From positions 1,364,001 to 1,428,000 of the forward strand of contig JAGTWN010000004.1 of the NCBI GenBank assembly GCA_018842655.1: a DNA stretch of 64,000 bases, written 5' to 3'. The notes below the pieces were generated by a model, which was not told the origin of the DNA, did no database searches, and saw nothing but the letters and a program-made list of their open reading frames with translations. Of the stretch, positions 18,934-29,935 are shown piece after piece. The stretch is from Candidatus Pantoea haifensis. Its GTDB lineage: Bacteria > Pseudomonadota > Gammaproteobacteria > Enterobacterales > Enterobacteriaceae. Every line of letters starts with the position of its first letter. Position 1 is the first letter of the stretch. The position numbers and the translations under genes are program-made.

Positions 18934-20052
18934 TTAATTAAGACCTAATGTTCCACGTAACAGAGAAAGATCTTCCGCCAGAGAGGTAATCGGGCCTTTC
19001 AGCGCATTACGGTCCGCGCTAGTCAGCTTCTCATAGGATTCAAAACCCGACGGGGTGCGGTATTTAGCCAAAATCACATCGACTTTTTTGAAGTTGCCGT
19101 CGATTTTCGTCAGCAACGGCGGGTTCGCTTTTTCCACCATCGGGCGCAGCAGATCAACAATTTTCTGGGCGCCATCCACGTTTGCCTGGAAGTCCCATAA
19201 ATCGGTACGGCTGTAGCGATCCTCTTCTCCTGAAATCTTGCTGGAAGCCACTTCTTCAATCAAACCCGCCGCGCCGCCGACCACTTTCGCCGGAGGGAAG
19301 GCCAGTTCACTGATGCGGGTTTGCAGATCCAGCACATCTTGGTTGAGCTGGTCAGCATAGCCTTCCATGCCCCTGGTGCTGTTATCCGCAAACAGGGCTT
19401 TTTCGAGACGGTGGAAACCGGTGAATTTGGGATCGTTCGCTTTCTGCTCGTAATCATCTTCACGGGCATCAATGCTGCCATCAAGGTCAGAGAAGAGTTC
19501 GGCAATGGGCTCAATACGTTCATAGTGCTGGCGCGTCGGGGCGAACAGCGCCCTGGCTTTTTCCACCTCACCTGCTTTCACTGCGTCGGTAAAGGCCTGG
19601 GTACGAATAACCAGTTGGCTGACTTCCTGCGTGACGTAAGTTTTGTAGTCGCCAATCGGCCCCGCCAGCTGCATTAAATCTCCTGCGCTTTTATCCGGGG
19701 TAGCAGCCCCGCTGGCTTCAACGATCAGCCTGCCTTTGGGGTTGCTCAGCAAACCGCAGGTCATCTCATATTCACCCGCCTCAAGATTCGCGGTCAGTTT
19801 CTGGCTGAAACCCGGCGCTATATTTTCGCGCTCTTCGACCACCATCACGCCCTTCAGGATTTCCCATTCCAGCGCCTTTTGGCTGTTGTTCTTGATCAGG
19901 AATTGCGTTTTACCCGCTTTCACTGACAGTGTCATTGGCTCGCACTGTTTGTCACTCACGCTCACGCTAACCTGAGGAACGGCCGCCGTTGCGGCACCCG
20001 ACATGGCCAGCAACACAGCCACTACTGCCTTGCGGCGAAAACGCATACTCAT
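18934..20052 (-). CDS. efeO: Iron uptake system protein EfeO
   Basis: Periplasmic iron-handling protein of EfeUOB. The 372-residue product has a Sec signal peptide (about 1-23, cleaved near AAVPQ), an N-terminal cupredoxin-like domain (about 25-115, with [14 protein letters not shown]) and a C-terminal M75 imelysin domain with the [10 protein letters not shown] motif (HxxE, known metal site). Residue count matches E. coli EfeO (375). It starts 54 bases after efeU. Confidence 0.95.
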   Translation of the reverse strand: MSMRFRRKAVVAVLLAMSGAATAAVPQVSVSVSDKQCEPMTLSVKAGKTQFLIKNNSQKALEWEILKGVMVVEERENIAPGFSQKLTANLEAGEYEMTCGLLSNPKGRLIVEASGAATPDKSAGDLMQLAGPIGDYKTYVTQEVSQLVIRTQAFTDAVKAGEVEKARALFAPTRQHYERIEPIAELFSDLDGSIDAREDDYEQKANDPKFTGFHRLEKALFADNSTRGMEGYADQLNQDVLDLQTRISELAFPPAKVVGGAAGLIEEVASSKISGEEDRYSRTDLWDFQANVDGAQKIVDLLRPMVEKANPPLLTKIDGNFKKVDVILAKYRTPSGFESYEKLTSADRNALKGPITSLAEDLSLLRGTLGLN

Positions 20053-20106
20053 AAGTCTGTTCCTTTAACGTAATGATGAGCGCGCCATACGCGCCCAGTA
20101 AATGGC

Positions 20107-20931
20107 TTAGCGCACGGCGGCTGACGGCGTCGGTCGCGCAGGCGTAAAAAACAGTAACAGCGCGGGGATCAGGTAGAGCAAGTAAACCGCGACTTCGCTG
20201 ACGCTGGGCGCTTCCTGATAGCCCAAAACCCCTTCCAGCAGCGTGCCGAACAGCGAGTGCGTTGATAAGACGTGACTGAGATCGAAGGCGATACGCTGGA
20301 AATGATTCCATAATCCCGCTTCGTGGAAAGCACGTATCGCACCGGCTGCCAGACCGGCCGCCACGAACAGAATGAAAATGCTGGTCCAGCGAAAAAAGGT
20401 CGCCAGATTCAGGCGAATACCGCCCCAGTAAAGCAACATGCCCAACACAATCGCGGTAGCTAAACCCAGCACAGCGCCAACTGGCGGTGCATTGCCCACA
20501 TCCTGGGTGAACGCCGCCAGCAGGAAAAATACTGACTCCAGTCCTTCGCGTGCTACGGCCAGAAATACCATCAGCACCAGGGCTAAGCCGCTGCCTTGTT
20601 TCATCAAGGCCTGATCAACGGCCAGTTCCAGCGCCCCTTTGATATTACGCGCCACTTTGCGCATCCAGAACACCATAGAGGTCAGAATAACAACCGCAAT
20701 CAGCGCCACGATGCCTTCAAACAGCTCTTGCTGCTTTTGCGGAAACTCTCCGCTGGTTTCGTTAATAACGATGCCCAGAGCCAGGCAAAGCGCCGCTGCG
20801 ATAAACACGCCAGCCCAGAGTGCGGGAAACCACTTTGTACGCTGTGTACGTTTCAGATAACTGGCGATCAGGCTGACAATTAACGCAGCTTCTAAGCCTT
20901 CACGCAGCATGATCAGAAAAGGAACAAACAT
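20107..20931 (-). CDS. efeU: Ferrous iron permease EfeU
   Basis: FTR1-family inner-membrane iron permease. The 274-residue protein shows seven membrane segments and two REXXE motifs, REGLEAAL (about 10) and REGLESVF (about 125), which bind iron in this family. The gene is intact, unlike the frameshifted copy in E. coli K-12. It heads efeUOB, and a strong Fur box lies 60-80 bases upstream. Confidence 0.95.
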   Translation of the reverse strand: MFVPFLIMLREGLEAALIVSLIASYLKRTQRTKWFPALWAGVFIAAALCLALGIVINETSGEFPQKQQELFEGIVALIAVVILTSMVFWMRKVARNIKGALELAVDQALMKQGSGLALVLMVFLAVAREGLESVFFLLAAFTQDVGNAPPVGAVLGLATAIVLGMLLYWGGIRLNLATFFRWTSIFILFVAAGLAAGAIRAFHEAGLWNHFQRIAFDLSHVLSTHSLFGTLLEGVLGYQEAPSVSEVAVYLLYLIPALLLFFTPARPTPSAAVR

Positions 20932-20990
20932 CGCCCACCTCTTGAATGTTAAGCAGCGTCAATGCCAGGTAAATTTTCGTAAATCTAAAC

Positions 20991-21009
20991 GAGTACGATT
21001 ATCATTATC
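20991..21009 (-). promoter_or_regulatory. Fur box upstream of efeU
   Basis: The minus strand reads GATAATGATAATCGTACTC, which agrees with the Fur consensus GATAATGATAATCATTATC at 16 of 19 positions, including the first 13. It implies iron repression of efeUOB. Confidence 0.85.
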
Positions 21010-21076
21010 GCTGAGGAAAAACAAGTTGCTGACGGAAATTATTTTGTTTTTGAGGCAGGCGTGTACCGAGCAGGCA

Positions 21077-21106
21077 TAAAAAAGCCCGCCTCTGTGGAAG
21101 GCGGGC
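21077..21106 (-). terminator. Rho-independent terminator after putP
   Basis: GCCCGCC (21084-21090) pairs with GGCGGGC (21100-21106). A T run follows on the minus strand, 21 bases after the putP stop. Confidence 0.9.
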
Positions 21107-21126
21107 CTGATAACCTGTTTTGCTTT

Positions 21127-22611
21127 TTATTTGGTCTGGAACTCTGCTTCAGCCGCATCAAAACGCTGCATCGCTTCTGCTGAAGGCTCGCGTCCCATCA
21201 GGCTGAACACCACGATGGCAATGCTGGCGAACAGGAAGCCGGGGATAATTTCATACAGATCCAGCCAGCCATACTGTTTCCACACCAGCACGGTAAGGGC
21301 ACCAACAACCATCCCTGCCAGCGCACCGTTGCGGTTCATACGTTTCCAGCACACGCCAAACAGGACAACCGGACCGAACGCCGCACCAAAACCCGCCCAG
21401 GCATAGCTGACCAGACCCAGCACGCGGTTTTCAGGATTAGCCGCCAGAGCAATCGCAATCAGAGCAATCAACAACACCATCAGGCGCCCTACCCATACCA
21501 GCTCTTTCTGGCTGGCATTTTTACGCAGGAACCCTTTGTAGAGATCTTCCGTCAGGGCGCTGGAGCAGACCAGCAGCTGACAGCTCAGCGTTGACATCAC
21601 GGCCGCCAGAATCGCAGAAAGCAGGATACCGGCAATCCACGGGTTGAACAGAATACGCGCCAGCTCAATAAATACGCGCTCGCCGTTCTCGCTCACGCCT
21701 GCTGCCTGCGTCGGGTTGTTCTGGAAGTAAGCAATACCAAAGAAACCTACTGCCACGGCACCCGCCAGACAGAGGATCATCCAGGTCATACCGATGCGAC
21801 GTGCGGTGCGAATAGAACGGTGAGAGTCGGCCGCCATAAAGCGCGCCAGAATATGTGGCTGACCGAAGTAACCCAGGCCCCAGCCCAGCAGCGAAATCAC
21901 CGCAACAACATTCAGCCCTTTCAGCATGTCGAGGTTTTCCAGGCTTTTGGCCTCAATCACTGCTAAGGAATCGGCGAATCCGCCCACTGACAGGATAACA
22001 ATCACCGGTGTCAGGAGCAGGGCAAAAAACATCAGGCCTGCCTGTACGGTATCGGTCCAGCTTACCGCCAGGAAACCGCCCACCAGCGTATAGAGGATGG
22101 TGGCAGCAGCACCGGCCCACAAGGCCGTTTCGTAGCTCATACCGAAGGTGCTTTCAAACAGACGCGCACCGGCCACCACGCCTGAGGCGCAGTAAATGGT
22201 AAAGAACACCAGAATAACCCCTGCAGAGATGACACGCAGGATTTTGCTGTGATCTTCAAAACGGCTGCTGAAGAAATCGGGCAGCGTCAGGGCATTGTCG
22301 TGATGCTCAGTCTGGACACGCAGACGACCCGCAACAATTTTCCAGTTTAGCCATGCGCCAATTATCAGGCCGATGGCGATCCAGCTTTCAGAGATGCCGG
22401 AAAGGAAAATGGCGCCGGGCAGACCCATCAGCAACCAGCCACTCATATCAGACGCACCGGCTGAGAGAGCTGTCACTAAGCTACCAAGACTACGTCCGCC
22501 CAGAATGTAATCGTCGAAGTTTTTCGTTGACCGATAGGCAATGAAACCGATTAGCACCATTCCGAGTATATAAATTAAAAAGGTCACCAGCATCGGTGTA
22601 CTTAGTGTCAT
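21127..22611 (-). CDS. putP: Sodium/proline symporter PutP
   Basis: Inner-membrane Na+/proline importer that feeds PutA. I choose the ATG at 22611 (MTLSTPMLVTFLIYILGM), preceded by GGAGAG and aligned with the E. coli start; an in-frame GTG at 22623 is less likely. The 494-residue protein has the thirteen membrane segments of the SSS family and the conserved GRSLGSLVTALSAGASDMSG stretch with the Na+-binding Asp/Ser region, plus SWTDTVQAGLM and NPENRVLGLVSYAWAGFGAA. It is transcribed divergently from putA. Confidence 0.96.
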   Translation of the reverse strand: MTLSTPMLVTFLIYILGMVLIGFIAYRSTKNFDDYILGGRSLGSLVTALSAGASDMSGWLLMGLPGAIFLSGISESWIAIGLIIGAWLNWKIVAGRLRVQTEHHDNALTLPDFFSSRFEDHSKILRVISAGVILVFFTIYCASGVVAGARLFESTFGMSYETALWAGAAATILYTLVGGFLAVSWTDTVQAGLMFFALLLTPVIVILSVGGFADSLAVIEAKSLENLDMLKGLNVVAVISLLGWGLGYFGQPHILARFMAADSHRSIRTARRIGMTWMILCLAGAVAVGFFGIAYFQNNPTQAAGVSENGERVFIELARILFNPWIAGILLSAILAAVMSTLSCQLLVCSSALTEDLYKGFLRKNASQKELVWVGRLMVLLIALIAIALAANPENRVLGLVSYAWAGFGAAFGPVVLFGVCWKRMNRNGALAGMVVGALTVLVWKQYGWLDLYEIIPGFLFASIAIVVFSLMGREPSAEAMQRFDAAEAEFQTK

Positions 22612-23061
22612 CTGTCTCTCCACTTATAATTTGATTTCCCCAGAGAAATCGCTTTAAGCATGGTTGCCGGAACGGGGCAACACTACAGCTCATCCTCTTC
22701 AGGGCATTAGCCATTTCCCTGAGGCGCGGTATCCTGCCGGAAAGGCGAGCCGCGCACAATGGATTTAACACAGGCGTTACAGCGATTTCACTAACCATTT
22801 GTGAAAATGTGTTCAGAGGTTGCACTCGCTCACAGAATTAAAGTTGCACCTCATGACATCGCTCCACAAGTCAGATTTAATCGGGCCTGGCAGGTTGGCG
22901 AGATTCTTGCAGCAAGATTTGTGCCGCATTGCAAAATTTAACACGCGACGACGTAAAAACCTTGCTAACTGGCTCACATTTAACACGGTTGCACAAAGTT
23001 GCAACATGAGTAATAGTGCAGGCCACGCCGTACCGAATTACTTTTAAGGAGCACTGAAGTC
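22612..23061. promoter_or_regulatory. putP-putA divergent control region with PutA operators
   Basis: About 450 bases with no gene. It holds GTTGCA at 22819, 22843, 22988 and 22998; the last is part of the palindrome GTTGCAAC. GTTGCA is the known core of the E. coli PutA operators, and PutA represses both genes when proline is absent. The pairing of two sites near each promoter supports the same circuit here. Confidence 0.75.
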
Positions 23062-26000
23062 ATGGGTACAACCACCATGGGTGTAAAACTGGACGATGCG
23101 ACTCGCGAGCGCATTAAACTGGCCGCACAAGGCATTGATCGCACGCCGCACTGGCTCATCAAGCAGGCGATTTTTAACTATCTGAACCAGCTTGAGGCGG
23201 GCAATTCACTGCCAGAGATTCCGCTGTCTACCCTTGCTGTTGCAGAAGGTGATGAAGGCATGCCAGACGAGGCGCATCAGCCCTTCCTTGACTTCGCAGA
23301 ACACATTTTGCCGCAGTCGGTAACGCGCTCTGCCGTGACGGCAGCCTGGCGTCGGCCTGAAACTGATGCGGTCCCGATGCTGCTTGAACAAGCACGTCTT
23401 CCGGCACCGTTAGCTGAAAAAACGCATCAGTTGGCTTATCAGCTTGCCGACAAGCTGCGGCACCAAAGGTGCAACCGGGCGCGCCGGAATGGTGCAAAGC
23501 CTGCTGCAGGAGTTTTCTTTGTCTTCGCAGGAAGGCGTGGCATTGATGTGCCTGGCAGAGGCCCTGTTACGTATTCCGGACAAGCCAACCCGTGATGCTC
23601 TTATCCGCGATAAAATCAGTAACGGTAACTGGCAATCGCATCTGGGCCGCAGCCCTTCCCTGTTTGTCAACGCGGCAACCTGGGGATTACTGTTCACCGG
23701 ACGTCTGGTTTCAACGCATAACGAAGCGAACCTGTCACGCTCGCTCAACCGGATTATCGGTAAGAGCGGCGAGCCGCTGATCCGCAAAGGCGTGGATATG
23801 GCGATGCGTTTAATGGGTGAGCAGTTTGTCACGGGCGAAACCATTGCTGAAGCCCTGGCTAACGCCCGCAAACTTGAAGAAAAAGGGTTCCGTTACTCCT
23901 ACGATATGCTGGGCGAGGCTGCACTGACTGCCAGCGATGCCAGGGCTTATCTGGTTTCCTACCAGCAGGCTATTCACGCAATTGGTAAAGCGTCAAACGG
24001 ACGCGGGATTTATGAAGGTCCGGGGATTTCGATTAAGCTGTCGGCCCTGCATCCACGCTATAGCCGTGCGCAATACGATCGCGTGATGGAAGAGTTGTAT
24101 CCGATTCTGAAATCGCTGACCCTGCTGGCCCGCTCTTACGACATCGGTATCAATATCGATGCGGAAGAAGCCGATCGTCTGGAGCTGTCACTCGATCTGC
24201 TGGAAAAACTCTGCTTCGAACCGGAACTGGAAGGCTGGAACGGTATCGGATTTGTTATTCAGGCTTACATGAAGCGTTGCCCGTTCGTTATCGATGAACT
24301 GGTGGATTTAGCGCAGCGCAGCCGTCGCCGTCTGATGATTCGTCTGGTGAAAGGCGCATACTGGGACAGCGAAATCAAACGCGCCCAGATGGAAGGCCTG
24401 GAAGGCTATCCGGTTTACACGCGCAAGGTCTACACCGATATCTCTTATCTCGCCTGCGCCCGTAAACTGCTTTCGGTGCCGAATCTTATTTATCCGCAGT
24501 TTGCTACGCACAATGCCCACACGCTGGCCGCAATCTATCAGCTGGCGGGCAATAACTACTACCCAGGCCAGTATGAGTTCCAGTGCCTGCACGGTATGGG
24601 TGAGCCGCTGTATGAGCAGGTGGTAGGCAAAGTTGCGGATGGCAAGCTGAACCGCCCTTGCCGCATTTATGCACCGGTGGGTACGCATGAAACCTTGCTC
24701 GCTTATCTGGTGCGTCGACTCCTGGAAAACGGCGCAAATACCTCGTTTGTGAACCGCATTGCTGATACATCGCTACCGATTGAGGAACTGGTGGCCGATC
24801 CGGTTACAGCAGTTGAGAAAATGGGTGCCAGCGAAGGCGCGATTGGCCTGCCGCATCCGAAAATCCCGCTACCGCGCGATCTCTACGGCAAACACCGCGT
24901 TAACTCAGCCGGCCTGGATATGGCGAATGAACACCGCCTGGCATCGCTGTCCAGCGCCCTGTTGAGCAGTGCCGCTCAGCCTTGCCTGGCACAGCCAATC
25001 ATTGACGGCGAACCGGGAGCCGGCGAAACCCGTGATGTGATCAACCCTGCTGCACCAAACGACATAGTGGGTCAGGTGCGTGAAGCGACGGAGCAGGAGG
25101 TTTCGCTGGCACTGGATGCCGCAGTGAATGCGGGGCCGATTTGGTTTGCGACGCCGCCAGAAGAGCGTGCGGGGATTCTGGAACGCGCCGCCGAGATCAT
25201 GGAAAGCCAGATGCAACAACTGATTGGCATCCTGGTGCGTGAAGCGGGCAAAACTTACAACAACGCCATTGCGGAAGTACGTGAAGCGGTCGATTTCCTC
25301 TATTACTACGCAGGCATGGTGCGTGACGATTTCGATAACGAAACCCATCGCCCGTTGGGACCGGTGGTGTGTATCAGTCCCTGGAACTTCCCGCTCGCCA
25401 TTTTCACTGGCCAAATCGCCGCTGCGTTAGCGGCAGGTAACAGCGTACTGGCGAAACCGGCCGAGCAGACGCCGCTGATTGCCGCTCAGGCAGTGCACAT
25501 TCTGCTGGATGCTGGCGTACCGGCGGGCGTGTTGCAATTGCTACCGGGCCAGGGCGAGACGGTCGGTGCGCAGTTGACGGGTGACGATCGCGTTCGCGGC
25601 GTGATGTTTACCGGTTCAACCGCTGTTGCGACCTTGCTCCAGCGTAATCTGGCTGGCCGCCTTGATCCACAAGGTCGCCCAACGCCGTTGATTGCTGAAA
25701 CCGGCGGCATGAATGCCATGATCGTAGATTCTTCTGCTCTGACCGAACAAGTCGTGGTGGATATTGTCGCCTCCGCCTTCGATAGCGCAGGACAACGCTG
25801 TTCAGCGTTACGTCTGTTGTGTGTGCAGGCTGACGTTGCCGATCACACTATCAAAATGCTGCGCGGCGCGATGGCAGAATGCCGCATGGGTAACCCAGAA
25901 CGCCTGTCGACCGATATTGGTCCGGTAATTGATGCTGAAGCGAAAGAGAACATAGAGCGCCACATCCAGGCGATGCGTAATAAAGGCTTCAATGTCTATC

Positions 26001-27007
26001 AGGCGGTACAGGAAAACCCGCTCGACAGTAAAGAGTGGTCAACCGGCACTTTCATTAAACCCACGCTGATTGAGCTGGATCAGGTGAGCGATCTGGATAA
26101 AGAGGTGTTTGGCCCGGTGCTGCATGTGGTGCGCTTCACCCGTAACGAATTACCCGAGTTGATTGCGCAGATCAATGCCTCTGGCTATGGTTTGACGCTG
26201 GGCGTACACACCCGCATTGATGAAACCATTGCGCAGGTCACTGCGAACGCCAAAGTCGGCAACCTGTACGTTAACCGCAATATGGTGGGCGCAGTGGTTG
26301 GTGTGCAGCCGTTTGGTGGTGAAGGGTTGTCGGGCACAGGGCCGAAAGCAGGTGGTCCGCTTTATCTCTATCGCCTGTTGGCTAACCGTCCTGATGGTGC
26401 ATTACGGCTGACATTTGATCGTCAGGATGCGGAACGTCCGGTAGACAATTCGCTGCGTCAGGCGCTGCTTGAGCCGCATCAGGCGCTGAGCGAATGGGCG
26501 AAGGAGAAACCAGAGCTGGCTGCGCTGTGTCAGCAATATGCTGCACTGGGACAAGCCGGGACAGTGCGACTGTTACCTGGTCCGACGGGTGAGCGCAACA
26601 CTTTCTCTCTGTTACCGCGTGAGCACGTGCTGTGTCTGGCCGATAATGAGCAGGATGCGTTAATCCAGCTTGCCGCTGTCACCAGCGTCGGCAGTAAAGC
26701 GTTGTGGCAGGATGATGAGCTGCACCGTTCGCTGCTGGCGAGCCTGCCGGCTGCGGTAAAAGCCCGCATTAGCCTGGCAAAAGATCCTCTCGTCGGTGAG
26801 TTTGATGCAGTGATTTATCACGGCGATGCAGATCAGTTACGCAACCTGTGTGAGCAGATTGCCACCCGTAACGGTGCCATTGTTTCCGTGCAGGGATTTG
26901 CTCGCGGTGAAACCAATTTGCTGCTGGAGCGTTTATTGATTGAGCGTTCTTTAAGTGTCAATACCGCAGCAGCAGGCGGTAACGCCAGCCTGATGACCAT
27001 TGGTTAA
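23062..27007 (+). CDS. putA: Trifunctional PutA: repressor, proline dehydrogenase and P5C dehydrogenase (frame broken near 23465)
   Basis: Converts proline to glutamate at the membrane and represses the put genes in the cytoplasm. The N terminus is a ribbon-helix-helix DNA-binding domain (MGTTTMGVKLDDATRERIKL, about 1-47). The proline dehydrogenase barrel (about 260-610) has GIYEGPGISIKLSALHPRY and RLMIRLVKGAYWDSEIKRAQ. The aldehyde dehydrogenase domain (about 650-1120) has ISPWNFPLAIFTGQ, the GSTAVATLLQRN loop and the catalytic Cys in SAGQRCSALR. A C-terminal tail follows. The reading frame shifts at 23461-23470 (CACCAAAGGTGC); adding two bases (one A, one G) restores the E. coli length and sequence. 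A sequencing error is likely, but as written only the first ~133 codons are in frame with the start. Confidence 0.93.
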
Positions 27008-27084
27008 GTGCCTTCGGTAGATTGAGCGGGTTAACGGGTTGCGGCCCGTTTATCCGCTTTTTTCTGCTGTTCGGTGAGGGTTTT

Positions 27085-27340
27085 GTTCGCTGCGCGAACC
27101 GGGCGCTGATTTCGTTCGCTGCGCGAACAGGCACGGAGAAGGTTTCGTTCGCTGCGCCAACTGGCGCTGATTTCGTTCGCTGCGCGAACCGGGCGCTGAG
27201 AAGGTTTCGTTCGCTGCGCCAACGGACGCTGATTTCGTTCGCTGCGCGAACCGGGCACGGAGAAGGTTTCGTTCGCTGCGCCAACGGACGCTGATTTCGT
27301 TCGCTGCGCGAACCGGGCGCTGAGAAGGTTTCGTTCGCCC
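27085..27340. repeat. 62-bp tandem array of GTTCGCTGCGCGAAC palindromes
   Basis: Eight copies of GTTCGCTGCGC(G/C)AAC start at 27085, 27114, 27147, 27175, 27209, 27237, 27271 and 27299, with a truncated ninth at 27333. Perfect (GCGCGAAC) and imperfect (GCGCCAAC) forms alternate, so the true unit is about 62 bp with two hairpins. The array starts about 80 bases after the putA stop. Open frames here differ in phase between strands and look like artefacts of the repeats. Function unknown; it could end transcription or be a dispersed intergenic element. Confidence 0.85.
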
Positions 27341-27936
27341 GGCAGCCGGGCAGTTTCATTTTCCCCGCTGCAGGCGACCGACAAGGGTTGCTGAGCGGCA
27401 ACCCTTGACCCGCGCTTCCGGCCTGCCCGCCCGCCGCTCCGCGGTCCCTTCTCTTCTTCAGAATTTCTGACGGAACGGCTGGATTCACCCTCCGTGGTTC
27501 ATTCCAGCCTCTTCGCGGCATCCATGCCGCTCGTCCTGAAATCCCTCATCCGCTCAGCGTGCAGGAAGGCCTCTGACAACCCCCGCTGCACCCGCAGCTT
27601 CCGTTCTTTACAGACTTCATGGCGGTGAGTTTTTGAGTTTAGAGTTTCAAAATCTCAGACAACACCTTGTTAAGGCATTAATTCAGAAATTACAGGCGGG
27701 GGCTGGTGGAGGCATCCGGCGCGCTGAGGAAAGAGCGCAGGCCAGGATGAGCCGACAGGACGTCGGCGAGAGGCCGGAACGCGCCAGGGACTGGCAAGTC
27801 CGGGCGGTCCGTCAGGCCGCAGCGAGAGACGAAGGTACAGCAGAGGCTGCCGGGCGCGGGGATTGTTAAGGGGGCCGCGACGCCCCCTTGACACGTCCGC
27901 CTGCACGGAGGTGCTGAAACTGCCCCACGCCTGGCG
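27341..27936. other. GC-rich non-coding stretch with two related hairpins
   Basis: No gene is supported. AAGGGTTGC/GCAACCCTT (27383-27406) and AAGGGGGC/GCCCCCTT (27868-27889) are both followed by GAC-C-C and share the form AAGGG...CCCTTGAC. They bracket about 460 bases, so this may be a composite repeat. Whether it recurs elsewhere in the genome cannot be seen from this window. Confidence 0.5.
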
Positions 27937-28200
27937 GGCGGAACCCGCACGGAGTGTGTTTACCCGCACGGCGGGCGGAACCTACCCAGAGTGTATTTAC
28001 CCGCACGGCGGGCGGAACCTGCCCAGAGTGTGTTTACCCGCACGGCAAGCGGAACCCGCACGGAGTGTGTTTACCCGCACGGCGGGCGGAACCCGCACAG
28101 AGTGTGTTTACCCGCACAAAGTGTGTTTACCCGCACGGCGGGCGGAACCCTCACGGAGTGTGTTTCCCCGCCTGGCGGTCGGAACCTGCACGGAGTGCAG
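27937..28200. repeat. 37-bp tandem repeat array
   Basis: GTGTGTTTACCCGCAC-type units start at 27954, 27991, 28028, 28065, 28102, 28121 and 28158. The period is 37 bases with one short 19-base unit; the rest of the unit is GGCGGGCGGAACCCGCACGGA with small changes. No unique spacers occur, so it is not CRISPR. Because 37 is not a multiple of three, all frames stay open, which gives spurious open frames. Confidence 0.8.
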
Positions 28201-28257
28201 GCGAAAGGCGCCCGTCCTGGGCGCACTTTAGCGGTTGTCGGCCGCATACCGACTCGT

Positions 28258-29343
28258 CTACACCGTCGGCGTACGGCTTCGTTTCATCGCGATAAGCGTC
28301 GGGAATATAAACAGTGATTGCCCCAACCCGCGATTGGTCAAAGACCACACCGCGATGGAACAAAGAGAACAGATCCCGACAATGGCCAGCGGATAGAAAC
28401 AGGCCCACATAAAGGAAAACCAGGCTTGCTCAAACAGATGATGACGCTGAGCAAACAGAATGGCGGACATGCCAAAAAACTCAATAAAGATGCGATGAAT
28501 AACATATATTTGCAGCGTGTTGCGCCCAATCCAGTTCATAAAAGACATATTAAAATGCTCATTCAACCAGCGGCAGGCGGCAACACTGACTAATACAGCA
28601 ATAATGCACATGAAAAGACTTCTGTCGAGGCCAAATATGACATGAATGCCTGCCAATGCCACTAGCATTGCCCAGGGGACAGCATTCTCACGACGCCATT
28701 CACTTAACCGGAGCATGGTGGTGCTGAAAAAAGCCCCCAGCAAGAAGAACAGGAAATATTGCGCTACACTTTGCGGCCCCCAGTAAGGAATGATTTTTTC
28801 TACAGCCAGATAATTCAGGACGACTGCTGCAATGATTAACGCCATTTTATATTGGCGGAAAAACTTCGCACACAGAAAATAGAGGGCTAATCCATATAAA
28901 TACCATGACGTACTCATAGCCATAAAAGTCAATTTCAGAAATTCAAACAGCGAGCCAGCATAAGCTGCATTTAAGTTTTGTGAAATACGCTGCCCCGTAA
29001 TTTCAGTTGATATGCCGACTATCGACCACCACTGAATGAATCCCCATAAAATATAGAGATAAAACAGGTTAGTAATGCGACTGGTAAACACTTGTTTCCA
29101 GGGTTTATTCAGAATACCGTTAGCCGCCAGCAGGCCTGAAACAAAGAAAAATGCTGGCATTCTCAGTGGCGACAGAACCGTATTGAATTGCACCCAAATT
29201 TCAGCAGGGATCCATCCCGCAGAGAGATATTTTAGCGTTCCTTCAAATCCAGGCAGCACAGTGTGATAGAGTACCACCAGTAATATACAGGCGCCTTTCA
29301 GGGTGTTAACCCATAATATTTCATCTGACTTGGTATTATTCAT
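28258..29343 (-). CDS. Acyltransferase 3 family membrane protein
   Basis: An inner-membrane acyltransferase of the acyltransferase 3 family, which acylates sugars or other surface molecules; the substrate cannot be told. The start at 29343 (MNNTKSDEILWVNTLKGACI) is preceded by GGGAG; an upstream in-frame start at 29421 would add 26 residues without a match. The 361 residues hold about ten membrane segments, and the family's N-terminal pattern is visible: WVNTLKGACILLVVLYH (catalytic His at about 27) and RMPAFFFVSGLL (about 65). It is a single gene next to the GC-rich repeats, with lower GC than the core genes around it. Confidence 0.85.
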   Translation of the reverse strand: MNNTKSDEILWVNTLKGACILLVVLYHTVLPGFEGTLKYLSAGWIPAEIWVQFNTVLSPLRMPAFFFVSGLLAANGILNKPWKQVFTSRITNLFYLYILWGFIQWWSIVGISTEITGQRISQNLNAAYAGSLFEFLKLTFMAMSTSWYLYGLALYFLCAKFFRQYKMALIIAAVVLNYLAVEKIIPYWGPQSVAQYFLFFLLGAFFSTTMLRLSEWRRENAVPWAMLVALAGIHVIFGLDRSLFMCIIAVLVSVAACRWLNEHFNMSFMNWIGRNTLQIYVIHRIFIEFFGMSAILFAQRHHLFEQAWFSFMWACFYPLAIVGICSLCSIAVWSLTNRGLGQSLFIFPTLIAMKRSRTPTV

Positions 29344-29935
29344 TAGTCGACTCCCGCTGTGTAGGTCACATTTTTTAACAGGCAAATGCGAGGAAATTAA
29401 TCTGGCTTTTATGGTTATCAATCGATTATTCGCCTTTGAATGACATCTGAATGTAGCGAAAATCTTAAAACACTTAGCCTGGCCCTGTAACAGACATTTA
29501 TTTACCTCAGCAGGATTTTCTTTACATTTAAAAAAGAAAAAGATGTGACTGTTAATTAGACGATAAAATCAAAATGCCGGCGTGACTTATTGAGCAACAG
29601 CGCAAATTAAATAAGATAATGCTAAGGCCTGCGTGACCAGAATAAAATTGACTAAAAAGAAAAATATTGTCAAATGTGGCAAAACGTTTAACGCGTCAGA
29701 TAAATATGTGTTAAATGACCATTAGTTAATTTAATTTGATAAACAAACCGAAAATTAATGGTGCTGATAATAATCCTGACGCGGCGCTATTATCATTTTT
29801 TTATTACTGTTTTTAGCCGGTATCGGCAAATAAGCCCTGCATAACCTGTACCACAGGTGAGCAGTGAGTTCGCGATAAGTGATGGAAAATGCTAATCGTT
29901 AAAGCCCTGACTGGCAAAAACAGCGCAGTTTTAAA
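29344..29935. other. AT-rich gap between the acyltransferase gene and tcyN
   Basis: About 590 bases with no supported gene on either strand. It should hold the acyltransferase promoter (minus strand). I see no repeat or RNA signal. Confidence 0.5.

Noticed and set aside
27022-27521. Open frames of 90-187 codons on both strands in the palindrome array
   Set aside because: They arise from repeats without stops, show low-complexity Arg/Ala/Asn text, and lack ribosome sites and family matches.
27937-28200. CRISPR-like array
   Set aside because: Units are continuous 37-bp repeats with no unique spacers and no cas genes nearby.
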